A stretch of DNA of 64,000 bases, from the NCBI GenBank assembly GCA_963608705.1, contig CAVDHB010000046.1, forward strand, positions 1 through 64,000, written 5' to 3'. The stretch's first letter is position 1, and every line of letters begins with the position of its first letter. Made by a program: the position numbers and the translations under genes. This stretch comes from CAVDHB01 sp963608705 (lineage in GTDB: Bacteria > Bacteroidota > Bacteroidia > Bacteroidales > Bacteroidaceae). The notes below the pieces were generated by a model. It did no database searches and was not told the DNA's origin. It saw only the letters and a program-made list of their open reading frames with translations. This document shows positions 18,485 to 25,879 of the stretch, piece by piece.

Positions 18485-18901
18485 TTATCTCTTTATCATG
18501 TATGGCGGCGTAGTGGCCATCTGGATGGAAGTATCCTCATTTTCGTGCAGGTATTTCTCCACCTGGCTCTGGCGGCTTTTCTCCAGCAATTCGCTGGAAC
18601 GAGTAATCCAGTTGTTGCGAGCGTCGTCCAGCCGGACTTTCAGTTTGGATATTTCTATCAGTTGCTGTTTGCTGGCGTATCCATTGTAGATATACACCAG
18701 CATACAGGCGATGACCAGCACCAGCAGTCCCAACTGCCTGCGCAGGAAACCGCTCATCAGGAAATCGCCGCCAATAAGGGAACGAAAGGACAAAGGTTTT
18801 GCAGAGACTTTCATAGGATTGTCCAGTTTGTCAAACTCTGCCTTCGCCTCTCTTTCCTCCTGTTCTAATTTTTTCTTTTTCTCTTCTTTGCTTTTCGCCA
18901 T
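18485..18901 (-). CDS. FtsL-like division protein
   Basis: A 138-residue bitopic protein: a strongly charged cytoplasmic region of about 55 residues, one membrane segment (LGLLVLVIACMLVYIYNGY) and a short periplasmic coiled coil. Topology, size and position between rsmH and ftsI match FtsL, which bridges FtsQ and FtsI in the divisome. Sequence conservation of FtsL is too weak for a motif call. It is 3 bp from both flanking genes. Confidence 0.85.
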   Translation of the reverse strand: MAKSKEEKKKKLEQEEREAKAEFDKLDNPMKVSAKPLSFRSLIGGDFLMSGFLRRQLGLLVLVIACMLVYIYNGYASKQQLIEISKLKVRLDDARNNWITRSSELLEKSRQSQVEKYLHENEDTSIQMATTPPYMIKR

Positions 18902-18904
18902 GTA

Positions 18905-19816
18905 CTATTTCTTTTGCGCAATACGAAGTTTCGCGCTCCGTGAACGAGGATTGGATGTGATTTCCTCCTCATCCGGCGTGATAACCTTGTTGTTCACCAG
19001 CACGAAAGGCGACTCCACGTTTCCATAGAAGTCTTTGTGGGTGATTCCCTCTGTATTGCCAGTCTTCATGACATTCTTCACGAGCCTGTCCTCAAGAGAA
19101 TGATAGGTGATTACCACCAGTCTTCCTCCTGGTTTCAGTATTTCAGTGGCTTGTGCCAGCATATCCTTCAAAGCGCCCATCTCGTCATTCACCTGAATGC
19201 GCAACGCCTGGAACACCTTGGCAAGGTCTTTCTTCTCTCTGCGTTCGCCAATGACAGGACGCACCACTTGCAGGAAGTCCTCCACCGTCGTTATCTCCTT
19301 TTGTGCGCGAGCTTTCACCAGTGCGGCAGCCAAACGGCGGCTTTGCTTCAGTTCCCCGTACAAGTAGAACATATCCGCCAACTCTTTTTCGTCCGCATTA
19401 TTTACCAACTCGGCAGCTGTAATGGACGCACGTGTGTTCATCCGCATATCCAGTTTTCCATCGAAACGGAAGGAAAAGCCACGTTCCTTCTCATCAAAGT
19501 CATGACTGGACACGCCAAGGTCAGCCAACACCGCATCCACTTGCCCCACACCATAATAACGCATGAAGTTTTTCAAATACCGGAAATTGCTGTACACGAA
19601 AGTGAACGATTCCGACTGCGGGATATTCCGCTCTGCGTCGCTGTCCTGATCAAAAGCATACAGATGCCCCTCTCCGGTCAATCTGGACAAAATCTCACGG
19701 CTATGTCCGCCACCTCCGAACGTGACATCCACGCATACGGAGTCAGGACAGAGATTCATCCCGTCCACACTTTCCTTCAGCAAAACTGGAATATGATATG
19801 CAGTTTCTTCAGCCAT
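18905..19816 (-). CDS. rsmH: 16S rRNA m4C1402 methyltransferase
   Basis: A 303-residue SAM-dependent methyltransferase acting on the decoding site of 16S rRNA. It starts MAEETAYHIPVLLKESVDGM, the conserved family N-terminus; an in-frame ATG 51 bp further upstream is possible but adds an unconserved extension. The SAM loop VDVTFGGGGHSREIL and the C-terminal VITYHSLEDRLVK are clear. It is the first gene of the dcw operon. No mraZ gene precedes it. Confidence 0.95.
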   Translation of the reverse strand: MAEETAYHIPVLLKESVDGMNLCPDSVCVDVTFGGGGHSREILSRLTGEGHLYAFDQDSDAERNIPQSESFTFVYSNFRYLKNFMRYYGVGQVDAVLADLGVSSHDFDEKERGFSFRFDGKLDMRMNTRASITAAELVNNADEKELADMFYLYGELKQSRRLAAALVKARAQKEITTVEDFLQVVRPVIGERREKKDLAKVFQALRIQVNDEMGALKDMLAQATEILKPGGRLVVITYHSLEDRLVKNVMKTGNTEGITHKDFYGNVESPFVLVNNKVITPDEEEITSNPRSRSAKLRIAQKK

Positions 19817-19833
19817 TGTTCTGATTTTGGGCG

Positions 19834-19841
19834 TAAAGGTA
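19834..19841 (-). promoter_or_regulatory. Possible dcw operon promoter element
   Basis: TACCTTTA on the minus strand differs from TAnnTTTG by the last base and lies 17 bp before the preferred rsmH start. If this is the -7 element the leader is very short. No TTTG is found at -33. It is the only candidate in the immediate upstream sequence. Confidence 0.35.
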
Positions 19842-19867
19842 CGAATTTTAGGGTTAGTAATGCACAC

Positions 19868-20110
19868 AATCCTATAAAAAAAGGAAGATAAGTTATCAAC
19901 ACCTTGTGCATAACCTGTTAACTCTTTATGGTAAATAACAGATTATATACTATAAATAAGACAGTTAACTACTGTGTATAACCTTCTGAAACAGATTCTC
20001 TGTAAGAAAGGTTTTCCACTCTGTTTTAAAGGTTTTAACAAGTGTTTTCCACCCTTTATGAACAGATTTACAATAACTTATTTTTGGCCATATCAGTAAA
20101 ATAGCGTACA
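19868..20110. promoter_or_regulatory. AT-rich gap with a DnaA-box cluster between rsmH and the HhH gene
   Basis: About 300 bp without a gene. It holds two full matches to TTATNCACA on the minus strand (19905-19913 and 19973-19981) and two weaker TTTTCCAC words on the plus strand (20012 and 20045). The divergent promoters of the dcw operon and the helix-hairpin-helix gene must be here. The boxes could place the division operon under DnaA control. GC-skew evidence argues against this being the main origin. Confidence 0.5.
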
Positions 20111-20170
20111 TTCGCATCCAAGCAAACGGACTCCGTAACGGAGGAATTCTTACTCCTAAAAACCTACTCA

Positions 20171-21115
20171 ATGAAAAGAGATTTCTGGAAGTCATTATTC
20201 TACTATTCAAAGTCAGACCGCCGTGCGTTATGGCTCCTGTGTGTACTCCTTGTAGCAGGGAGCTGCTTCTATACAGGCTACCTTTTGTCCGAGAAACGCC
20301 TTACCCGCCAAATGAGCGAGGAAGAACAGAAATGGCACACCGTCCAGAAAGAAATGCTGGAGACGAAGCAAAGAGAATATTGGAAGCAGCACAACAAGGG
20401 AGAATACGGTGATATTCCGACTGCCGAGACCTTCCCTTTCGACCCGAACACTGCCGAAGCAGCCACCTTTGAAAGGCTGGGACTACCCCATTTCATTATA
20501 AAGAATATTTACAAATACCGCAGCAAGGGTGGCTATTTCCACACCCCCGAGGATTTCGCCCGGATTTACGGTCTGAAGAAGGAGACCTTCCAACGCCTCC
20601 GCCCCTATATCCGCATCGCTCCGCAAGCCTTGGCCTACACTGATTCCATGCATAAAAAATGGAAAAGTGAACGAACCGCACGCCGGGATTCCTTTCTACG
20701 CCAGAAGCCAGAGAAGTATCCAGACGGAGTGACGCTGAACCTGAACACAGCCGACACCACAGAACTGAAAAAGCTGCACGGTATCGGAAGTTACTATGCA
20801 AGACGCATTGTAAGATACAGAGAGCAGTTAGGAGGATATACGTCTGTAAACCAATTACATGAAATAGACATCCCCGAAGAGCTGCACCGCTGTTTCACAC
20901 TGGCGAAGGAACCTGTCAGAGCATTGAAAATTAACAAAGCCTCGTTTTCCACAATACTGAGACATCCCTATTTGAATTACCGGCAAACCCAAGCTATTTT
21001 CGAACACAAGCGGAAATACGGGACTATTAAAGAGTTAGTTCAACTGAAGATGTACACCGTATTCACGGAGAATGATTTGCGCCGTTTGGAGCCCTATCTG
21101 GACCTCTCCGAGTAA
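20171..21115 (+). CDS. Membrane-anchored helix-hairpin-helix (ComEA-like) protein
   Basis: A 314-residue protein with an N-terminal membrane helix (about 18-38) and several helix-hairpin-helix segments: FDPNTAEAATFERLGLP near 84-100, LNLNTADTTELKKLHGIG near 183-200, and a third near 265-280. HhH repeats bind double-stranded DNA without sequence specificity, and in ComEA they act at the membrane in DNA uptake. Most of the protein is predicted outside the cytoplasm. It stands alone, transcribed divergently from the dcw operon. A DNA-uptake role is inferred from the family only. Confidence 0.75.
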   Translation: MKRDFWKSLFYYSKSDRRALWLLCVLLVAGSCFYTGYLLSEKRLTRQMSEEEQKWHTVQKEMLETKQREYWKQHNKGEYGDIPTAETFPFDPNTAEAATFERLGLPHFIIKNIYKYRSKGGYFHTPEDFARIYGLKKETFQRLRPYIRIAPQALAYTDSMHKKWKSERTARRDSFLRQKPEKYPDGVTLNLNTADTTELKKLHGIGSYYARRIVRYREQLGGYTSVNQLHEIDIPEELHRCFTLAKEPVRALKINKASFSTILRHPYLNYRQTQAIFEHKRKYGTIKELVQLKMYTVFTENDLRRLEPYLDLSE

Positions 21116-21181
21116 GTGGAAACATACTTTCAAGTATCTTAAAAAAACCGCTAAACACGAAGAATATTCAAAATATAATTG

Positions 21182-21211
21182 TATCTTTGCGAAGCTGTTT
21201 TCTGAAAACAG
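21182..21211 (+). promoter_or_regulatory. nrdDG promoter -7 element and leader hairpin
   Basis: TATCTTTG at 21182-21189 is a good Bacteroidales -7 element. Directly after the expected transcription start lies a 7-bp inverted repeat (CTGTTTT at 21195-21201 with AAAACAG at 21205-21211). Its position suits a repressor site or an mRNA hairpin. It does not resemble the NrdR box. Confidence 0.6.
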
Positions 21212-21252
21212 TAAGAAATTATTACCGTTAAAACTTAAAGGGAAGTTGTGGC

Positions 21253-23370
21253 ATGGATTATGCAAATATTGTAATAACGAAAAGGAACGGAAAGAAAGAA
21301 CCGTTCTCCATTGACAAGATCAAAACAGCCATCTCAAAGGCGTTCTTGTCTACCGGAAGTTTTGTGACAGAAGACATGATGACGGATTTGCTGTCACACA
21401 TCTCCATCGAGAACGAAATGTCTGTGGAAGATATCCAGAACCAAGTGGAGAACTCCTTGATGATGGAGAAATATTTCTCCGTGGCGAAGTCGTATATGCT
21501 CTATCGGCAGAAACACCTAGAAGACCGGCAGCTGAAAGAGCAGATGGATTTCCTCATCAACTATTGTAACGCGTTGAACCCCGCCACGGGCAGCAAATAC
21601 GACGCCAACGCCAATGTGGAGAACAAGAACGTGGCTACGCTCATGGGGGAACTTCCCAAGCAGGGATTCATCCGTCTGAACCGCAAGTTGCTTACCGACC
21701 GCATAAAAGATATGTACGGAAAGGAACTCGCGGACAAATATCTTTATTACCTGAACCACCATTTCATCTATAAGAACGACGAGACGAACCTCGCCAACTA
21801 CTGCGCCAGCATCACCATGTATCCGTGGCTGCTCAACGGCACGGCTTCCATCGGAGGAAACTCCACGGCGCCGACCAACTTGAAGTCTTTCTGCGGAGGG
21901 TTCATCAATATGGTGTTCATCGTGTCCAGCATGCTGAGTGGTGCCTGTGCCACGCCGGAATTCCTCATGTACCTTAACTATTTCATCGGACTGGAGTACG
22001 GCAAAGACTACTACCTGCACGCTGACGACGTGGTGGACTTGTCCAAACGTCACCGCACGATTGACAAGATGATCACGGACTGTTTCGAACAGATTGTCTA
22101 TTCCATCAACCAGCCTACGGGCGCGCGTAATTTCCAGGCCGTGTTCTGGAACATCGCCTACTACGACAAGTATTATTTCCACAGTCTGTTTGACAACTTC
22201 TTCTTCCCTGACGGCAGCCAGCCTGACTGGGACTCACTGAACTGGTTGCAGAAACGTTTCATGAAATGGTTCAACCGCGAGCGTACCCGCACGGTATTGA
22301 CTTTCCCGGTGGAGACCATGGCGTTGCTGACGGAAAACGGAGACGTGAAAGACAAGGAATACGGAGACTTCACAGCCCAGATGTACGGAGAAGGCCATTC
22401 ATTCTTCACCTACATGAGCGACAACGCCGACTCTTTGAGCAGCTGCTGCCGTCTGCGTAACGAAATACAAGACAACGGATTCAGCTACACCCTCGGAGCA
22501 GGTGGTGTGTCCACGGGTTCCAAGAGCGTGCTGACCATCAACCTGAACCGTTGCATCCAGTATGCCGTGCGCAGCAAGCGTCCCTACATGGAGTTCTTAG
22601 AGGAAATTGTAGACCTTGTGCATAAGGTGCAATCCGCCTACAACGAGAATCTGAAATACTTGCAGTCAAGAGGTATGCTACCGCTCTTCGACGCAGGCTA
22701 TATCAATATCAACCGACAGTACCTCACCATCGGTGTGAACGGACTGGTGGAGGCCGCCGAGTTCCTCGGACTGGACATCACAGACAACCCGCAGTACACG
22801 GAGTTCGTGCAGAAAGTCCTCGGACTGGTCGAGACCTACAACAAGAAATACCGTACCAAAGAACTGATGTTCAACTGCGAGATGATTCCGGCGGAGAACG
22901 TGGGTGTGAAACACGCCAAATGGGACCGGGAGGACGGCTATTTCGTACCTCGCGACTGCTACAACAGCTACTTCTACGTAGTGGAAGACAACTCACAGAC
23001 CATTCTCGACAAGTTCAAGCTGCACGGACGCAAATATATAGAACACCTCACCGGAGGGTCTGCCTTGCACATGAATTTGGCCGAGCACCTCAGCAAGGCG
23101 CAATACCGCCAGTTGTTGCGAGTGGCCGCCAAGGAAGGATGCAACTACTTCACATTCAACATTCCGAACACGGTATGCAACGACTGTCACCACATCGACA
23201 AGCGTTACTTGAAGAAATGCCCCATCTGCGGCAGTGAGAACGTGGACTATCTGACCCGTATCATCGGCTATCTGAAACGGGTGAGCAACTTCTCCGCCGC
23301 ACGTCAGCAGGAGGCACACCGCCGTTTCTACGCTCATGCGGACAAGGTATTGGAGAAAGTGAAATGCTGA
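21253..23370 (+). CDS. nrdD: Anaerobic ribonucleoside-triphosphate reductase
   Basis: A 705-residue glycyl-radical enzyme that reduces ribonucleotides to dNTPs without oxygen. An ATP-cone regulatory domain occupies about 1-95 (ITKRNGKKEPFSIDKIKTAI). The C-terminus carries the zinc site CNDC...CPIC near 641-661 and the radical loop RIIGYLK, with the radical glycine at about G672. It overlaps its activase nrdG by 7 bp, as usual for this pair. Fits an obligately anaerobic lifestyle. Confidence 0.96.
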   Translation: MDYANIVITKRNGKKEPFSIDKIKTAISKAFLSTGSFVTEDMMTDLLSHISIENEMSVEDIQNQVENSLMMEKYFSVAKSYMLYRQKHLEDRQLKEQMDFLINYCNALNPATGSKYDANANVENKNVATLMGELPKQGFIRLNRKLLTDRIKDMYGKELADKYLYYLNHHFIYKNDETNLANYCASITMYPWLLNGTASIGGNSTAPTNLKSFCGGFINMVFIVSSMLSGACATPEFLMYLNYFIGLEYGKDYYLHADDVVDLSKRHRTIDKMITDCFEQIVYSINQPTGARNFQAVFWNIAYYDKYYFHSLFDNFFFPDGSQPDWDSLNWLQKRFMKWFNRERTRTVLTFPVETMALLTENGDVKDKEYGDFTAQMYGEGHSFFTYMSDNADSLSSCCRLRNEIQDNGFSYTLGAGGVSTGSKSVLTINLNRCIQYAVRSKRPYMEFLEEIVDLVHKVQSAYNENLKYLQSRGMLPLFDAGYININRQYLTIGVNGLVEAAEFLGLDITDNPQYTEFVQKVLGLVETYNKKYRTKELMFNCEMIPAENVGVKHAKWDREDGYFVPRDCYNSYFYVVEDNSQTILDKFKLHGRKYIEHLTGGSALHMNLAEHLSKAQYRQLLRVAAKEGCNYFTFNIPNTVCNDCHHIDKRYLKKCPICGSENVDYLTRIIGYLKRVSNFSAARQQEAHRRFYAHADKVLEKVKC

Positions 23371-23858
23371 AATACATCACTTCCGACATCGTTTTCCAGG
23401 AAATCCCTGACGAGGTGACACTCGCCATCGACATTTCCAATTGTCCTTTCCATTGCAAGGGGTGTCACAGCCCCTTTCTGTGGGAAGACAAGGGAACACC
23501 TCTGAATGAAGAATCTTTACTGAATCTCATAGCTCCTTACGCAGGTGAAATCACCTGCGTAAGTTTTATGGGTGGAGACCGTGAACCTTCTGCCGTAGCC
23601 GCCTTGGCTCGTTTCTTGAAGCAGAAGTATGCCCATGAGTTAAAGACCGCATGGTATAGCGGAAACGACAACCTGCCTTCCGACCCGTCTATCATCCAGT
23701 CTTTCGACTACTTGAAAATAGGCCCCTATATCGAGGACAAGGGTCCATTGCGTTCTCCCACCACCAACCAGCGTATGTATCGCATCCATTCCGACGGAAC
23801 AAAAGAGGACATCACTTCCCGCTTTTGGATAAAGGGAATGCCCGACGCAGCTCTGTAA
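23364..23858 (+). CDS. nrdG: Anaerobic ribonucleotide reductase activating protein
   Basis: A 164-residue radical-SAM activase. The iron-sulfur motif CxxxCxxC is at C27, C31 and C34, and GGDREP near 71-76 is the SAM-binding glycine block. It abstracts the hydrogen from the NrdD radical glycine. It is on the short side but typical of Bacteroides NrdG. It is translationally coupled to nrdD. Confidence 0.94.
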   Translation: MLKYITSDIVFQEIPDEVTLAIDISNCPFHCKGCHSPFLWEDKGTPLNEESLLNLIAPYAGEITCVSFMGGDREPSAVAALARFLKQKYAHELKTAWYSGNDNLPSDPSIIQSFDYLKIGPYIEDKGPLRSPTTNQRMYRIHSDGTKEDITSRFWIKGMPDAAL

Positions 23859-23860
23859 AA

Positions 23861-23960
23861 ACACGGTGAGTTACGCCTCATTATACGGTGAGTAATTTTT
23901 GCTATGCGGTGAGTAATTTTTACTACACGGTGAGTTACGGAGCGTAATTCACCGTATAAA
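23861..23960. repeat. Helically phased CGGTGAG repeats with a closing hairpin
   Basis: CGGTGAG occurs four times at 23864, 23886, 23907 and 23928, with spacings of 22, 21 and 21 bp, that is two helical turns. The last copy pairs with an inverted copy to form a 13-bp stem with one mismatch (23927-23939 with 23943-23955, loop GAG), followed by ATAAAAA. The hairpin probably ends the nrdDG transcript. The direct copies on one DNA face suggest a protein-binding array. Confidence 0.7.
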
Positions 23961-24003
23961 AACCGGAGAAAAGTTCACATCACTTTATAACCAACCAAAC
24001 AAG

Positions 24004-25797
24004 ATGAAACGAACGCTTTTATTCCTCACACTACTCTTAGCCGGCTTCACATCTCAAGCGGCCATACGTACTTATGAACTTACCTCTTACGGCATACTCC
24101 CCACGACCAAATCAAAGAACCTAAGTTCACGCTTGCGAGCCGTCTTGAATGAAATCCGCACAAAGACAAAGGCATCTGATACCGTGATTGTGAAATTCAA
24201 GAAAGGGAAATACGCTTTCCATGCAGGAGACGCACAACCTGCCGAATTATATATATCCAACCACGACCAGGGACAGCCTAAAAGAGTGGCTATCCTCCTT
24301 GAGGCATGGAATAACCTGACTATTGACGGCAACGGCAGTGAATTTTTGTGCTATGGACGGATGCTGCCAATCGCATTGATTGACTCAGAGAACTGCACCT
24401 TAAAAAACTTCTCCATAGACTTTCCCCACCCCCAAATCGCACAAGTGAAGATTGTGGAAAACAGAGGTGAAAAAGGAATTGTGTTTACACCCGCTCCGTG
24501 GGTCAGCTGGCGGAAAAACGACAAAGGGTATTTTGAGAACTACGGCGAAGGGTGGGCTGTTACCCCGTCTTCCGGCATCGCCTTTGACCCCAAGACACGA
24601 CATATTGTGTATAACACCAGCGACCTGAGTATCCACACACAAGGTTTTGAAGACCTCGGCTCCGGCAAACTCCTGGCTCCTCACTGGAAAGACAAACGAC
24701 TGCCGGCTGGCACCATCGTGGCAATGCGTTCCTGGGAACGCCCTGCTCCCGGCATCTTTCTCGACCATTGCCGTCATACCAAGATAGCGAATACTACCGT
24801 ACACTTTGCGGAAGGAATGGGACTTCTCGCACAAAGATGTGAAGGTGTCAGGCTGGAGAAATTCAATGTGAAGCTCCGTGGAAAGAAAGACCCACGCTAT
24901 TTCACGACACAGGCGGACGCCACGCATTTCTCCCAATGCAAAGGGGAACTATTCTCCGACGACGGACTGTATGAAAATATGATGGATGATGCCATCAACA
25001 TACATGGCGTCTATCTGAAAGTAACCAAACGCATCGACAGCCGGACGTTGCAATGCGCTTATATGCACCCCCAATGCTGGGGTTTCGCATGGGGCGACAA
25101 GGGCGACACCGTGTCGTTCATCCGCTCAGCCACAATGGATGTAGTGGGCAGTCACAATGTAATCAAAAGCATTGCGCCTGCGGACGGCCATTCGACAACC
25201 GCCGCAAAGTCGTTTCTCCTTACATTTGAAAGGGACATACCCGATTCTGTCAACTCCGCAGAAGGGTTTGGAATAGAAAATCTCACATGGACACCGACCG
25301 TGACATTCACCCGAAACACCATCCGGAACAACCGTGCCAGGGGAGCCTTATTCTCATCTCCTCGTCATACACTTTGCGAGAATAATGTCTTTGACCATAC
25401 TTCAGGAACGGCCATTCTCCTCTGCGGCGACTGTAACGGATGGTATGAAAGTGGAGCGGTGCGTTCTCTTGTCATCCGCCGCAACCAATTCATCAACTCG
25501 CTGACGAATATGTTCCAGTTCACAAACGCCGTCATCTCCATTTATCCCGAAATACCACAACTCGACAAACAACAAGGCTATTTCCATGGAGGCAAAGAAG
25601 GAGCTATACTGATTGAAGACAACCTGTTCGAGACTTTCGACCATCCGCTTATTTACGCGAAGTCGGTAGACGGACTGACGGTCAGAAACAACCGCGTCAA
25701 ACGCAACAAAGACTATGCGCCATTCCACTGGAACAAGAAACAGATTCTACTGGAACATTGCAGACGCACGCAAATAGAAGAGTCAAGAGAAGAATAA
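24004..25797 (+). CDS. GH110 exo-alpha-1,3-galactosidase
   Basis: A 597-residue secreted parallel beta-helix protein with signal peptide MKRTLLFLTLLLAGFTSQAA. Family GH110 enzymes cleave terminal alpha-1,3-galactose, for example from blood-group B or linear alpha-Gal structures on host glycans. The family's acidic residues appear to be conserved at D305 (QADATHF) and D328-D329 (ENMMDDAINIHG). Length fits GH110 subfamily members of Bacteroides. It stands alone, and its last codons are shared with a repeat that recurs at 28405 next to the methyltransferase gene. Specificity for linear or branched substrates cannot be decided here. Confidence 0.85.
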   Translation: MKRTLLFLTLLLAGFTSQAAIRTYELTSYGILPTTKSKNLSSRLRAVLNEIRTKTKASDTVIVKFKKGKYAFHAGDAQPAELYISNHDQGQPKRVAILLEAWNNLTIDGNGSEFLCYGRMLPIALIDSENCTLKNFSIDFPHPQIAQVKIVENRGEKGIVFTPAPWVSWRKNDKGYFENYGEGWAVTPSSGIAFDPKTRHIVYNTSDLSIHTQGFEDLGSGKLLAPHWKDKRLPAGTIVAMRSWERPAPGIFLDHCRHTKIANTTVHFAEGMGLLAQRCEGVRLEKFNVKLRGKKDPRYFTTQADATHFSQCKGELFSDDGLYENMMDDAINIHGVYLKVTKRIDSRTLQCAYMHPQCWGFAWGDKGDTVSFIRSATMDVVGSHNVIKSIAPADGHSTTAAKSFLLTFERDIPDSVNSAEGFGIENLTWTPTVTFTRNTIRNNRARGALFSSPRHTLCENNVFDHTSGTAILLCGDCNGWYESGAVRSLVIRRNQFINSLTNMFQFTNAVISIYPEIPQLDKQQGYFHGGKEGAILIEDNLFETFDHPLIYAKSVDGLTVRNNRVKRNKDYAPFHWNKKQILLEHCRRTQIEESREE

Positions 25798-25850
25798 CTT
25801 ATCCCACACTTCCTCTAACCGTTTGGCTATCTGATACGCCAGCACGGGAG
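25781..25850. repeat. 70-bp direct repeat, left copy
   Basis: This segment matches 28405-28474 at 68 of 70 positions. It contains the last codons of the GH110 gene on the plus strand and, on the minus strand, the final codons of a methyltransferase gene. It marks the left edge of the segment holding the receptor gene. Confidence 0.9.
25783..25848 (-). pseudogene. 3' remnant of the cytosine methyltransferase gene
   Basis: On the minus strand this reads PVLAYQIAKRLEEVWDKLFFS followed by a stop. The intact methyltransferase ends with the same 21 residues except for one Lys/Glu change. Upstream homology stops abruptly at about 25850. It is a leftover from the rearrangement that put the receptor gene between GH110 and dcm. 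Confidence 0.85.
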
Positions 25851-25879
25851 AATCCAAGTCTGAACGTCCCTTACCTGTT

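Noticed and set aside
19905..20053. DnaA-box cluster ahead of rsmH as the main replication origin
   Set aside because: Plus-strand GC skew stays C-rich on both sides of it and changes sign only near 33-35 kb.
23861..23960. Repeats after nrdG as a small CRISPR array
   Set aside because: The repeated word is only about 7-10 bp with a 21-22 bp period, the spacers are near-identical and no cas genes are present.
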